Shown piece after piece: positions 18,030-27,541 of a DNA stretch of 64,000 nucleotides; the stretch's first letter is position 1, and each line of letters starts with the position of its first letter. The notes beneath the pieces are model-generated. The model did no database searches, was not told the DNA's origin, and worked only from the letters and a program-made list of their open reading frames with translations. This DNA comes from Pelagibacteraceae bacterium AG-422-D23 (GTDB taxonomy: Bacteria > Pseudomonadota > Alphaproteobacteria > Pelagibacterales > Pelagibacteraceae). The translations under genes and the position numbers were made by a program. Location: NCBI GenBank assembly GCA_003213615.1, contig QCMQ01000002.1, positions 40,807 through 104,806 of the forward strand. Direction: 5' to 3'.

Positions 18030-19484
18030 TTATATTTTTTGATCGTAGTCACCAACTTTTCCAGTTTTTTGAAGTAAATCGTCAATAAAATCAAAAATTT
18101 TTTTTTTTCTAGAATTTGTTGTTGGGCTTTCTGTAACAATGACTAATGATGGTTTATTTGAAGAAGCTCTAATGAGTCCCCAAGAACCATCTTCAAATGA
18201 AAACCTAACTCCATTTACAGTTAAAATATCAATTATTATTTGACCATCTACTTCTATTTTATTTTTTTTTAAATTTTCAATTTTTTTAACTAATTCCTGA
18301 ACAACTAAATATTTTTCTTCATCTTTACAAAATGGTGCCATTGTTGGTGTTTGAAATGTTTTAGGTAATTCACTAATAATTTCACTCATTTTTTTATTTT
18401 GATTATCTAATAAGTGGCAAACTTGAATTGCTGAATTGATACCATCATCATATCCAAAACCTAATGGTTGATTGAAGAAAAAATGTCCGCTTTTTTCAAA
18501 TCCAGCTAAAGCTTTTTCAGTGTTTACTTTTCTCTTAATGTGAGAATGACCTGTTTTCCAATAAATTGTTTCACAATTGTTTTTAATTAATATTTTATCT
18601 TTTGAAAATAAACCCGTTGATTTTACATCTACTACAAATTTAGAATTTTTATGTTTATTTGATAAATTTCTAGCTATTAAGAGACCTATTTTGTCTGAAA
18701 ATATTTCATTACCCTCATTATCAATAACCCCGACTCTATCTCCATCACCATCAAATCCAAACCCTATGTCAGCATTATTTTCTTTCACCACTTTAGCAAT
18801 TTCATGAAGCATTTCTAAATCTTCAGGATTTGGATTGTATTTTGGAAAATTCCAATCTAGGTTACAATCTAGTTCTATTACTTCACACCCAACTCCTCTT
18901 AAAATATCTGGAGCAAAAACACCTGCTGTTCCATTCCCACAAGCAACTACCGCTTTTATTTTTTTCTTAATTTTATTTTTATTGATTAATTCATACTTAT
19001 AAATTTTATCAAAATCTTTAATTTGTTTTTCATTACCATCACCTTTAATAAATTTTTCATTTAAGGTAATTTCTTTTAATTCCTTCATTTCTTCAGGTGC
19101 ATGAGTTAGTCCTTTTTTGATTCCCATTTTCACACCAGTCCAACCGTTTTCATTATGACTTGCTGTAACCATAGCAACTGCATCTGCATCTAAATTAAAT
19201 TGTGCAAAATAAACCATTGGAGATAATGACAGACCAATATCTTCTATATTGCATCCTGTAGACAATAATCCTTGTTTAAGAGCTGTTTTTATTTCTTCAC
19301 TATAAGAACGATAATCATGGCCTACTATGATTCTAGGATTATCTTTTTTGGTATGTATTTTTACCTGTGTTCCAAGCCCTCTTCCAAGATTCTTTATTCC
19401 TTCTTGGTTTATATCTTTTTCATACAACCAACGGGCGTCATATTCTCTAAAACCATAGGGATCTATTTTTATATTTTGGCTCAT
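18030..19484 (-). CDS. manB: Phosphomannomutase/phosphoglucomutase
   Basis: 484 residues, alpha-D-phosphohexomutase family. Active-site phosphoserine loop VTASHNENGWTGVKMG, metal-binding loop GFDGDGDRVGV, sugar-binding loop FEKSGHFFF, and a C-terminal phosphate-binding segment (RASSNKPSLVIVTES) are all present in order. It interconverts mannose-6-P and mannose-1-P and/or the glucose forms, supplying GDP-mannose or UDP-glucose for the glycan genes upstream. The symbol is by family; AlgC-type dual activity is possible. Confidence 0.88.
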   Translation of the reverse strand: MSQNIKIDPYGFREYDARWLYEKDINQEGIKNLGRGLGTQVKIHTKKDNPRIIVGHDYRSYSEEIKTALKQGLLSTGCNIEDIGLSLSPMVYFAQFNLDADAVAMVTASHNENGWTGVKMGIKKGLTHAPEEMKELKEITLNEKFIKGDGNEKQIKDFDKIYKYELINKNKIKKKIKAVVACGNGTAGVFAPDILRGVGCEVIELDCNLDWNFPKYNPNPEDLEMLHEIAKVVKENNADIGFGFDGDGDRVGVIDNEGNEIFSDKIGLLIARNLSNKHKNSKFVVDVKSTGLFSKDKILIKNNCETIYWKTGHSHIKRKVNTEKALAGFEKSGHFFFNQPLGFGYDDGINSAIQVCHLLDNQNKKMSEIISELPKTFQTPTMAPFCKDEEKYLVVQELVKKIENLKKNKIEVDGQIIIDILTVNGVRFSFEDGSWGLIRASSNKPSLVIVTESPTTNSRKKKIFDFIDDLLQKTGKVGDYDQKI

Positions 19485-19617
19485 CAGTTAGTTTCTTACT
19501 GTTTATTATGTTAATTTCTTGAAAAATTTTTTATTTTTTTATTGATTATCATATTGTCGCGTTCTATAAATGTTCTGTTGTTTAAATGATTATATAGTAT
19601 ATTTACGACAAACGCCT

Positions 19618-19657
19618 ACAACATATAGTTGTTTTCGTACTAATAACAAAATATATT
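19618..19657 (+). promoter_or_regulatory. nrdA promoter with overlapping NrdR-box-like palindrome
   Basis: TTGTTT (19629-19634) and TATATT (19652-19657) have a 17-base spacer. Overlapping the -35 is ACAACATATAGTTGT (19618-19632), whose ACAAC/GTTGT arms around ATATA resemble an NrdR box. NrdR boxes are normally 16 bp and occur as pairs; this is 15 bp, and the partner (about 19586-19601) is weak. The predicted transcript would begin 1-2 bases before the ATG at 19666. Confidence 0.4.
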
Positions 19658-19665
19658 AAACTTTT

Positions 19666-21603
19666 ATGAATAAGATTCTTTCTCAGGCCCTCAAAAAAGC
19701 TGTCTCTGAATATAGCCCAGAAGTTAAAGAAGTTTCTAAAATAAATAAACCTGATCTTTTTTCACTAAATAATGAAACAGAATTATTTCAAAATGACAAA
19801 GGTATCATAATTAAAATTGATCGTTCTAAAGATGCAAATCTAACTGATTTTGGTAAAGCAACTTTAAAAGACAGATACTTAGGTTTAAACGAATCTTATC
19901 AAGATTTATTTGCAAGAGTAGCAAGCACATATGCAGATGATAATTTGCATGCTCAAAGAATTTATAATTATATAAGCAATCTTTGGTTTATGCCAGCAAC
20001 ACCAGTTTTATCAAATGGTGGTACAAAAAGAGGATTACCAATTTCATGTTTTTTAAATGAAGCATCTGATAGCTTAGGAGGCATTCTTGATTTATGGAGT
20101 GAGAATGTTTGGTTAGCAGCAAAGGGTGGAGGAATTGGAAGTTACTGGGGTAACCTAAGATCTATTGGTGAAAAAATAGGAAGAGTTGGAAAAACTTCAG
20201 GAATAATTCCTTTTATTAAAGTTATGGACTCTTTAACAATGGCTATCAGCCAAGGATCATTAAGAAGAGGTTCTGCAGCATGTTATCTTCCAATAGATCA
20301 TCCTGAGATAGAAGAGTTTATTGAAATGAGAAGACCTACTGGTGGTGATCCAAATAGAAAAGCATTAAATTTACATCATGGCGTTTTGGTTTCTGATGCG
20401 TTTATGAGAGCTGTAGAAACAGATGAACAATGGGCTTTAAAAAGTCCTGCTGATGGTAGTGTTCAGCAAACTATTTCAGCAAGAAATTTATGGATAAGAT
20501 TATTAACTGCAAGAATTGAAACAGGTGAGCCATATATAATTTTCATCGATACTGTTAACAGACAAATTCCTCAACATCACAAGTTAGCAAATCTTACTGT
20601 TAAAACTTCTAACTTATGTAGCGAAATAACTTTGCCAACAGGAATTGATAAGGATGGAAGAGACAGAACCGCAGTATGTTGTTTATCTTCGTTAAATCTA
20701 GAAAAATACGATGAATGGAAAGATGATCCAGACATGATTAGTGATGTTATGAGATTTTTAGATAATGTCTTATCTGATTTCATTAATAAAGCACCAGATC
20801 AATTTAAAGATGCAAAATATTCTGCGGAAAGAGAAAGAAGTGTTGGATTAGGTGTGATGGGCTTTCATTCATTTTTACAAAAAAATAGAATTCCACTTGA
20901 ATCTGTAATGGCAAAATCATGGAATAAAAAAATATTTAAAAATATACATGAAAAAGTTAATCAAGCTTCTAAGGACTTAGCTGAAGAAAGAGGAGCATGT
21001 CCAGATGCAGCTGAGTATGGCTATAAAGAAAGGTTTTCAAATAAGACAGCAATAGCTCCGACTGCTTCAATTTCAATTATATGTGGTGGAGCATCACCAG
21101 GAGTAGAGCCAATTGCTGCTAATAGCTACACACACAAAACTCTTTCAGGATCTTTCAATGTAAGAAATAGATATTTAGAAGAAATTCTCCAATCCCATGG
21201 AAAAAATGATGAAGAAACATGGTCTAGTATTACTACAAATCAAGGATCTGTTAATCATCTAGATTTCTTAACTGACTTAGAAAAAGACGTATTCAAAACT
21301 GCATTTGAGCTGAACCAAAATTGGATAATTGAATTAAGTGGTGATAGAACGCCATTTATTTCACAGGCACAGTCAGTAAATTTATTTTTACCAGCAGATG
21401 TTCACAAAAAAGAATTACACAAAATTCATTTTGATGCTTGGAAGAAAGGCTTGAAGAGTCTTTATTACTGTAGATCAAAATCAATTCAAAGAGCCGAGAA
21501 TGTTAATGATTCAAAATCAACAGATATCTTAGCAAATGTTTACAAAAATAAATCAAACGAAAATCAAGAACAAGAGTACGAGGAGTGTTTATCATGTCAG
21601 TAG
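19666..21603 (+). CDS. nrdA: Class I ribonucleotide reductase, large (alpha) subunit
   Basis: 645 residues. Catalytic residues are visible: the first redox Cys in LPISCFLNE, the SNLCSEITLPT motif (Asn-x-Cys-x-Glu, thiyl radical Cys and base), the second redox Cys in AVCCLSSLN, the Tyr pair in LKSLYYCRSKS, and a C-terminal CLSC tail for thioredoxin reduction. It reduces ribonucleotides to deoxyribonucleotides. The protein is about 115 residues shorter than E. coli NrdA and starts directly at the ten-stranded barrel, so the N-terminal ATP-cone that mediates dATP feedback inhibition is absent. It overlaps nrdB by 10 bases. Confidence 0.93.
   Translation: MNKILSQALKKAVSEYSPEVKEVSKINKPDLFSLNNETELFQNDKGIIIKIDRSKDANLTDFGKATLKDRYLGLNESYQDLFARVASTYADDNLHAQRIYNYISNLWFMPATPVLSNGGTKRGLPISCFLNEASDSLGGILDLWSENVWLAAKGGGIGSYWGNLRSIGEKIGRVGKTSGIIPFIKVMDSLTMAISQGSLRRGSAACYLPIDHPEIEEFIEMRRPTGGDPNRKALNLHHGVLVSDAFMRAVETDEQWALKSPADGSVQQTISARNLWIRLLTARIETGEPYIIFIDTVNRQIPQHHKLANLTVKTSNLCSEITLPTGIDKDGRDRTAVCCLSSLNLEKYDEWKDDPDMISDVMRFLDNVLSDFINKAPDQFKDAKYSAERERSVGLGVMGFHSFLQKNRIPLESVMAKSWNKKIFKNIHEKVNQASKDLAEERGACPDAAEYGYKERFSNKTAIAPTASISIICGGASPGVEPIAANSYTHKTLSGSFNVRNRYLEEILQSHGKNDEETWSSITTNQGSVNHLDFLTDLEKDVFKTAFELNQNWIIELSGDRTPFISQAQSVNLFLPADVHKKELHKIHFDAWKKGLKSLYYCRSKSIQRAENVNDSKSTDILANVYKNKSNENQEQEYEECLSCQ
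21581..21585 (+). promoter_or_regulatory. Ribosome binding site deciding the nrdB start
   Basis: AGGAG lies 8 bases before the ATG at 21594, inside the 3' end of nrdA. It makes ATG 21594 a better start than the GTG at 21585, which overlaps the site itself. Confidence 0.6.
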
Positions 21604-22607
21604 CAGAAAATATAAAAAAGGAATCAGTGCAACCAAAAAAAAACAATAATGGTTTGTTAGTAGCTAATCCAGTTTATAAACCATTTAGATATCCTTGGTG
21701 TTACGATGCTTGGTTAACACAACAAAGAATTCACTGGTTGCCTGAAGAAGTACCATTAGGAGATGATGTACGAGATTGGCAAAAAAATCTAAGCCCTTCT
21801 GAAAAAAATTTATTAACTCAGATTTTTAGATTTTTCACCCAAGCTGATGTTGAAGTAAGTAATTGCTACATAAGACATTACATGAATGTGTTTAAGCCAA
21901 CTGAAGTTTTAATGATGATGTCGTCATTTGCTTCTATGGAAACAGTTCACATTGCAGCTTATTCTCATTTGCTTGATACAATTGGAATGCCTGAATCTGA
22001 ATATTCAGCTTTTATGAAATATAAAGAAATGAAAGATAAATACGATTACATGCAAGGCTTTGATGTTAAATCTAATCATGACATTGCAAAAACAATAGCA
22101 GTCTTTAGTGCGTTTACAGAAGGTCTACAATTGTTTGCTAGTTTTGCAATTTTACTAAATTTTCCAAGACACAACAAAATGAAAGGTATGGGTCAGATCG
22201 TTACTTGGTCTGTAAGAGACGAGACATTGCATTGCAATTCAATGATCAGATTATTTAAAGATTTCATTAAAGAAAATCCTGAAACATGGACTCCACAATT
22301 AAAAAAAGAAATTTATGAGGCTTGCAGAACTATAATTGAGCATGAAGATGCTTTTATAGATTTAGCATTTCAAATGGGTCCAATGGAAGGACTAACTGCT
22401 GAGGATGTAAAAAAATATATCCGTTTCATTGCAAATAGAAGATTAAGTCAGTTAGGCCTAGAAGGAATTTATGATATTGAGAAAAATCCTTTGACTTGGC
22501 TTGATACAATGCTTAATGCTGTTGAGCATATGAATTTCTTTGAAGGTAGAGCAACAGAATACTCTAAAGCATCAACTCAAGGTACTTGGGCAGAAGCTTT
22601 TAGTTAA
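21594..22607 (+). CDS. nrdB: Class I ribonucleotide reductase, small (beta) subunit
   Basis: 337 residues from the ATG at 21594. Ferritin-like helices carry the dimetal ligands in order: acidic residue in FFTQADVEVSN, E-x2-H in MASMETVHIAAYSHLL (with the radical Tyr at Glu+7, as Y122 in E. coli), Glu in FTEGLQLFASF, and E-x2-H in VRDETLHCNS. It generates the radical passed to NrdA. The radical tyrosine position is conserved, so it looks like a conventional tyrosyl-radical enzyme. No ATP-cone is fused here either. Translationally coupled to nrdA. Confidence 0.93.
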   Translation: MSVAENIKKESVQPKKNNNGLLVANPVYKPFRYPWCYDAWLTQQRIHWLPEEVPLGDDVRDWQKNLSPSEKNLLTQIFRFFTQADVEVSNCYIRHYMNVFKPTEVLMMMSSFASMETVHIAAYSHLLDTIGMPESEYSAFMKYKEMKDKYDYMQGFDVKSNHDIAKTIAVFSAFTEGLQLFASFAILLNFPRHNKMKGMGQIVTWSVRDETLHCNSMIRLFKDFIKENPETWTPQLKKEIYEACRTIIEHEDAFIDLAFQMGPMEGLTAEDVKKYIRFIANRRLSQLGLEGIYDIEKNPLTWLDTMLNAVEHMNFFEGRATEYSKASTQGTWAEAFS

Positions 22608-22615
22608 TCTTAAAA

Positions 22616-23740
22616 TTATCTTTGGTTTAACTGCATCACTTTTCTGTGCTTGTTACCTTTGTAGCTAGCCAAAGGTCTTATTAGTTTATTCGCAGCGTGT
22701 TGCTCCATTATGTGAGCAGACCAACCTGTAATTCTAGAAATTACAAATATTGGAGTGAAAAAATCAGTATCAAATCCCATTAGATGATAAGTAGGTCCTG
22801 TTGGATAATCTACGTTGGGATGAATGTTTTTCTGTTTAATCATAACTTTTTCAACAATGTCATAGATTTTTTCAAATTTTTTATCTTTCTTAAGTTTAGC
22901 GACTTTACCAAAGTATTTTCTCATTGTTGGAACCCTTGAGTCGCCTGATTTATAAACTCTATGACCAAATCCCATAACTACTTCCTTATTTTTAAGTGCA
23001 TTATTTATCCATTTTAGTGCATTTTCAGGTTTTTTAATTTTGCTCATCATATGCATCACTTCTTCATTGGCTCCACCATGAAGTGGGCCTTTTAAACTTG
23101 CAATTGCACCTGTAATTGCTCCGTGTATATCAGATAAGCTACTAGTAATTGTTCTTGCTGTAAAAGTTGAAACATTAAAACTATGTTCTGCATATAAAAT
23201 TAAAGATACATCAAAAGCTTTTACAATTTCTTTTTGTGGAACTTTTCCAAAGCACATATAGAAAAAGTTTTCAGCAAATGTTAGATTTTTTTTAGGTTTA
23301 ATAATTTTTTTTCCTTTTCTAATTCTATAAAATGCAGCTAATGCAGTAGGCGTTTTAGCAAAAATTCTTAATGCTTTTCTCATATTGGCCTCGGGAGATG
23401 AGTCTGTAGTTTCTTTATCTTCTAATCCCATCACACTTACAGCAGTCCGAGCTACATCCATAGGATGGGATCTTTTTGGCATATGTTTTATTATTTCATA
23501 TAAATTTTTTGTAAGCTCTCTATTGTTTTTCTCCTCTTTTTCAAAATTTTTAAGTTCAATTGAGTTAGGAAGGTCTTTATTCAATATTAAATATGCAACT
23601 TCTTCAAACCTACAATATTCGCATAAATCTTGAGCAGCATATCCTCTGTAAGTAAGAGAATTAATTTCAGGCATAACTTTTGAAACTTCAGTTTCATCTA
23701 CCACAATACCTAGTAAACCTTTTTTGATATCATCACTCAT
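22616..23740 (-). CDS. prpC: 2-methylcitrate synthase (citrate synthase family)
   Basis: 374 residues, close to the short PrpC type. Conserved parts are NSLTYRGYAAQDL, the catalytic His region LYAEHSFNVSTFTART, HGGANEEVM, and the histidine loop GFGHRVYKSGDSRVP, with the C-terminal Asp/Arg region GWSAHIMEQH. It condenses propionyl-CoA with oxaloacetate. Gene context with prpB and prpD fixes the function over plain citrate synthase. It is the last gene of the prpD-prpB-prpC unit, and its start overlaps the prpB stop by one base. Confidence 0.9.
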   Translation of the reverse strand: MSDDIKKGLLGIVVDETEVSKVMPEINSLTYRGYAAQDLCEYCRFEEVAYLILNKDLPNSIELKNFEKEEKNNRELTKNLYEIIKHMPKRSHPMDVARTAVSVMGLEDKETTDSSPEANMRKALRIFAKTPTALAAFYRIRKGKKIIKPKKNLTFAENFFYMCFGKVPQKEIVKAFDVSLILYAEHSFNVSTFTARTITSSLSDIHGAITGAIASLKGPLHGGANEEVMHMMSKIKKPENALKWINNALKNKEVVMGFGHRVYKSGDSRVPTMRKYFGKVAKLKKDKKFEKIYDIVEKVMIKQKNIHPNVDYPTGPTYHLMGFDTDFFTPIFVISRITGWSAHIMEQHAANKLIRPLASYKGNKHRKVMQLNQR

Positions 23741-24636
23741 TACTCATGTCCTTCCGTACTAAAATTATAAATTTTTTCATCTAATGAATTGTATTTTTCG
23801 TAATCGACTAATTCATAAAGTCTTTTTCTAGTTTGCATTTTATCTAAAATATTGTTCTGGTGTCCATTTGCATAAATGTCTCTTAATCCATCTTCCACAT
23901 TTTTCATAGCTAATCTTTGTGTAGTTACAGGATAAATCACAATATTATATCCAAATTTTTCTAATTCTTTGTAGTTGAATAATTTAGATTTACCAAATTC
24001 AGTCATATTAGCTAACAAGTAACCAGACAATTCTTTTCGAACTTTTTCAAAATCTTTTTCATCTTGAAGAGCTTCTGGAAATATTATTTCAGCACCAGCA
24101 TCAATATAAGCTTTACATCTTTCAATCATTTTATCGAGACCTTCAACGCTTTTAGCATCTGAACGAGCAATAATTTTAAAATTTTGATCCTTTTTTGCCG
24201 CAACACATTCTTTAATTTTTTTAACCATAGCATCAGTTGAAATAAGTTCTTTATTATCAAGATGCCCACATCTTTTTCTCTCAATTTGATCCTCTAAATG
24301 AACTCCTGTTATTCCAAATTCCTCAAATGTTTCTATTGTTTCTTTACATGATTTAAACCCTGTATCTATATCAACTATTGTTGGAAGATTAGTTACTCTC
24401 GAAATCAGATAAGATCTTGTACTAACATCTTGTAGTGTTGTTAAACCAATATCTGGAAAACCAAGATCATTAGCCATTACTCCACCGGATACATAAACCG
24501 CATCATATCCAATTTCTTCTATTAATTTTGCTGTTAGGGGATTGTATGCGCCTGGAACTCTTAATATTTTATTTGATTTTAATTTTTGATCAAAATCTAA
24601 TCTTTTTTGACTTGGTTCTTTTTCTAAAAAGTGCAT
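23740..24636 (-). CDS. prpB: Methylisocitrate lyase
   Basis: 298 residues, isocitrate lyase/PEP mutase family. The signature around the catalytic Cys is IERKRCGHLD, the KRCGH variant of PrpB. Metal-binding residues lie in VDIDTGF and HLEDQ. It cleaves 2-methylisocitrate to pyruvate and succinate, the last step of propionate breakdown. It overlaps prpC and prpD by one base on each side. Confidence 0.92.
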   Translation of the reverse strand: MHFLEKEPSQKRLDFDQKLKSNKILRVPGAYNPLTAKLIEEIGYDAVYVSGGVMANDLGFPDIGLTTLQDVSTRSYLISRVTNLPTIVDIDTGFKSCKETIETFEEFGITGVHLEDQIERKRCGHLDNKELISTDAMVKKIKECVAAKKDQNFKIIARSDAKSVEGLDKMIERCKAYIDAGAEIIFPEALQDEKDFEKVRKELSGYLLANMTEFGKSKLFNYKELEKFGYNIVIYPVTTQRLAMKNVEDGLRDIYANGHQNNILDKMQTRKRLYELVDYEKYNSLDEKIYNFSTEGHE

Positions 24637-26138
24637 TAAAAGATTCCTTTTTTATTATTTTGTTTTAATTTGCTTTTTCTTACTTCAATATTTAATTTAT
24701 GAAGTTGACCAGATTTTAAATTTCTTAAATTTTGTACTGTTTTTAAAAAACGGTTGCTTTCTTTTTTATCCAAAATACCCTCAGTTAAAGTTAAAAATTT
24801 ATTTATATAATTTTCTCTCTTAAACGGTCTAGCTCCATATGGATGTGCGTCTGCTCTATCTAGTTCCTCTGTTATTTTTTTTCCATTGTTAAGTGTTACA
24901 ACTACTTTAGCTCCAAATGATTTATTTTTTGGATTTGGATCATGATATTTCTTTGTCCATTTTTTATCTTCATATGTTTTAATTGATCTCCAAATTTTAA
25001 TTGTACTTTTTCTATTTGCTCTTGCTTTAGTATAAGATTTAACATGATGCCAATCTCCGTCTTCTAAAGCTACAGCAAATATATACATTATAGAATGATC
25101 TAATGTTTCTCTACTAGCTTTGGGATCCATTTTTTGTGGATCATTAGCACCTGTTCCAATCACATAATGAGTGTGATGACTTGTAAAAATATCAATTTTT
25201 TTAATATAATTTAAATTGTTAATTTTTGTTTTTAGCTTTTTAGCTAGATCTATTAATGCTTGAGATTGATATTCTGCAGAATATTCTTTTGTATATGTCT
25301 CTAAAATAGCTTTTTTACTTTCACCTTTTTTTGGCAAAGGAACTTTGTAGTTTGCTTTTTTCCCATCTAATATTCTTGCTATTACACTGTCCTCACCTTC
25401 ATATATTGGACTTGGAGCACCTTCGCCTCTCATAGCTCTATCTACAGCTTCGATAGCAAGCTTACCTGCGTGCGCAGGAGCATAAGCTTTCCAACTTGAA
25501 ATTTCACCTTTTCTAGATTGTCTTGTAGATATTGTTGTATGTAATGCCTGTTGAACAGCTTGATAAATAGTTTCAGTATTTAATTTTAACATTGTTCCTA
25601 ATCCTGCAGCTACACTAGGACCTAAATGAGCAATGTGATCAACTTTATGTTTATGCAAACAAATACCTTTAACTAAATTTACCTGAACCTCATATGCAGT
25701 AATTATTCCCTTTAATAAATCTAATCCACTCTTTTTATTTTGTTGTGCTACACTAATAAGTGGAGGAATATTGTCACCTGGATGACTATAATCAGCAGCT
25801 AAAAAAGTATCATGAAAATCCAATTCTCTAACTGCTGTACCATTTGACCATGCTGCCCATTCACAATCAAATTTTAATTTTGAGTTTACACCAAATAAAG
25901 TTGCACCATTTTTTCTAGAGTGTCTTAAAGCCATTTCTCTAGATGAAATTACTGGCTTTCTGTTTAAAGAGGCGATCGCAACTGAAGCATTATCAATAAT
26001 TCTATTGATAACCATCTCAATAACATCTTTATCTAATTTAGCATTATCGCTTGCTATCTTTGAAATTTTCCATGCAAGCTGTTTCTTCTTTGGCAGATTA
26101 ATTTTTGATGGATATACTTTAACTGTATTTAATAACAA
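24636..26138 (-). CDS. prpD: 2-methylcitrate dehydratase (MmgE/PrpD family)
   Basis: 500 residues, full length for PrpD. Conserved segments include [45 protein letters not shown] and [16 protein letters not shown]. It dehydrates 2-methylcitrate to 2-methylaconitate. It starts at a TTG, supported by the Shine-Dalgarno AAGGAG five bases upstream. First gene of the prp unit. No PrpF/AcnD alternative gene is present nearby, which fits the PrpD-type pathway with aconitase elsewhere. Confidence 0.9.
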   Translation of the reverse strand: MLLNTVKVYPSKINLPKKKQLAWKISKIASDNAKLDKDVIEMVINRIIDNASVAIASLNRKPVISSREMALRHSRKNGATLFGVNSKLKFDCEWAAWSNGTAVRELDFHDTFLAADYSHPGDNIPPLISVAQQNKKSGLDLLKGIITAYEVQVNLVKGICLHKHKVDHIAHLGPSVAAGLGTMLKLNTETIYQAVQQALHTTISTRQSRKGEISSWKAYAPAHAGKLAIEAVDRAMRGEGAPSPIYEGEDSVIARILDGKKANYKVPLPKKGESKKAILETYTKEYSAEYQSQALIDLAKKLKTKINNLNYIKKIDIFTSHHTHYVIGTGANDPQKMDPKASRETLDHSIMYIFAVALEDGDWHHVKSYTKARANRKSTIKIWRSIKTYEDKKWTKKYHDPNPKNKSFGAKVVVTLNNGKKITEELDRADAHPYGARPFKRENYINKFLTLTEGILDKKESNRFLKTVQNLRNLKSGQLHKLNIEVRKSKLKQNNKKGIF

Positions 26139-26143
26139 AATAA

Positions 26144-26149
26144 CTCCTT
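26144..26149 (-). promoter_or_regulatory. Strong ribosome binding site for the TTG start of prpD
   Basis: On the minus strand AAGGAG is followed by TTATT and then TTG. The site and spacing decide this non-ATG start. Confidence 0.6.
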
Positions 26150-26191
26150 CTTTGTGATTTTGTTTTAATAGTTAAAATAAATTAATCAATA

Positions 26192-26857
26192 TTAAAGATA
26201 TTCAGATATTATTTTTTCAATACCTACAAAGTCTTTAATAATGTGATTATGATAAATATCCTCAGATCTTTTTTCTGTATATCCATATTTTAGTAATATT
26301 ATTGGAATTTCAGCAGCCTTAGCAGCATTAGCATCTGTTTCACTGTCACCAATCATAATCGATTTATTTTTATCACCATCTAAAATTTCAATTGTAGTTG
26401 TTAAATGTCGAGGGTCTGGTTTGCAATATTCAAAAGTATTATAACCAGCAATATATTCAAAATAATCATAAATCCTAATTTTTTTTAAAAGATCAACCGC
26501 TAAGTGTTCTGTTTTATTAGTACATACTGCCATAGAAATATTTTCATTTTTACACCAATTTAAAAATTCCTTTACACCATTGATTAATTTACTTTCATGT
26601 AAAATATTTTTTCCATAATAAGATAAAAATTCATCAGTCATCTCATTTTGAATTTTTTCATCAAACCATTTCCATTGACCATTAGCCTTTGCCATCATAG
26701 CTTTTGCTCCTTTGCCAACTGCATTTTTTAATTCTCCTAAAGTTTTTGTAGGATAACCAAATTTTTTCATTACATGGTTATGGGCGCGGATTAAATCTGG
26801 AGCTGTATCCACTAATGTACCGTCTAAATCAAATAAAATTGTAAATTTTTGTTTCAT
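26192..26857 (-). CDS. gph: HAD-family phosphoglycolate phosphatase-like hydrolase
   Basis: 221 residues. HAD motif I is FDLDGTLVDTAPDLI with the nucleophile Asp, motif II is AVCTNKTE, the Lys region is CKPDPRH, and motif IV is MIGDSETDANAAKAA. The helical cap between motifs I and II is of the Gph subfamily. It most likely hydrolyses 2-phosphoglycolate or a similar small phosphoester; substrate range in this family is broad. It is divergent from the glmU-like gene. Confidence 0.8.
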   Translation of the reverse strand: MKQKFTILFDLDGTLVDTAPDLIRAHNHVMKKFGYPTKTLGELKNAVGKGAKAMMAKANGQWKWFDEKIQNEMTDEFLSYYGKNILHESKLINGVKEFLNWCKNENISMAVCTNKTEHLAVDLLKKIRIYDYFEYIAGYNTFEYCKPDPRHLTTTIEILDGDKNKSIMIGDSETDANAAKAAEIPIILLKYGYTEKRSEDIYHNHIIKDFVGIEKIISEYL

Positions 26858-26926
26858 TTTAAAAGTATTTTAAAGAAATAAATTGTGAGTTAATCAATAT
26901 ATATACTTAATGTAAATAAATTCTAA

Positions 26927-27538
26927 ATGGAAGTTTTAAATCAAAAAAAACTAAGAGAAAAATTTATAAAATCAGGCGTAAAGATGATGGGTCCTGAGAC
27001 TATTTTTTTTTCAAAAGATACCAAGATTGGAAGTAATGTAACTATAGAACCTTATGTTGTTATTGGATCTAAGGTTAAAATTGGGGATAATGTAATTATA
27101 AAATCTTTTTCACATTTAGAGTCGTGTAAAATTGAAAACAAAGTTGAGATTGGTCCATATGCCAGAATAAGACCTGATACAATTTTAAAAGAAGGATCTA
27201 AAGTAGGTAATTTTGTTGAGATTAAAAAAAGTACTTTAGGAAACAAATCTAAAGTTAACCATTTATCTTATGTGGGAGATGCTCAAATTGGAAAATCAGT
27301 AAATATTGGAGCAGGAACAATTACTTGTAATTATGATGGAGTAAATAAAAATAAGACAAAAATTAAAGATAAAGTATTTATAGGCTCAAACTCTTCTTTA
27401 GTTGCTCCAATCACTATAAACAAACATAGTATTGTTGGAGCCGGATCAGTAATAACAAAGAATGTTAAAAAAAAATCTTTAGCATTAACAAGATCGCCAC
27501 AATTAGAAGTTAATAATTACAAAATAAAGAAAAAATAA
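26927..27538 (+). CDS. Stand-alone GlmU-type acetyltransferase domain (left-handed beta-helix)
   Basis: 203 residues that match only the C-terminal half of GlmU. The N-terminus (NQKKLREKFIKSGVKMMGPETIFF) resembles the linker helix that normally follows the uridylyltransferase domain. The beta-helix includes GPYARIRPDTIL, VNHLSYVGDAQIG and NIGAGTITCNYDGVNKNKT, the acetyltransferase active-site segments of GlmU. It would acetylate glucosamine-1-phosphate. There is no uridylyltransferase domain upstream; 26858-26926 is a short noncoding gap and then a gene on the other strand. Three bases separate it from glmS. Confidence 0.82.
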   Translation: MEVLNQKKLREKFIKSGVKMMGPETIFFSKDTKIGSNVTIEPYVVIGSKVKIGDNVIIKSFSHLESCKIENKVEIGPYARIRPDTILKEGSKVGNFVEIKKSTLGNKSKVNHLSYVGDAQIGKSVNIGAGTITCNYDGVNKNKTKIKDKVFIGSNSSLVAPITINKHSIVGAGSVITKNVKKKSLALTRSPQLEVNNYKIKKK

Positions 27539-27541
27539 AAC

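Noticed and set aside
21585..21593. GTG start for nrdB
   Set aside because: It overlaps the AGGAG that serves the ATG at 21594.
22608..22615. Terminator between convergent nrdB and prpC
   Set aside because: The 8-base gap has no inverted repeat.
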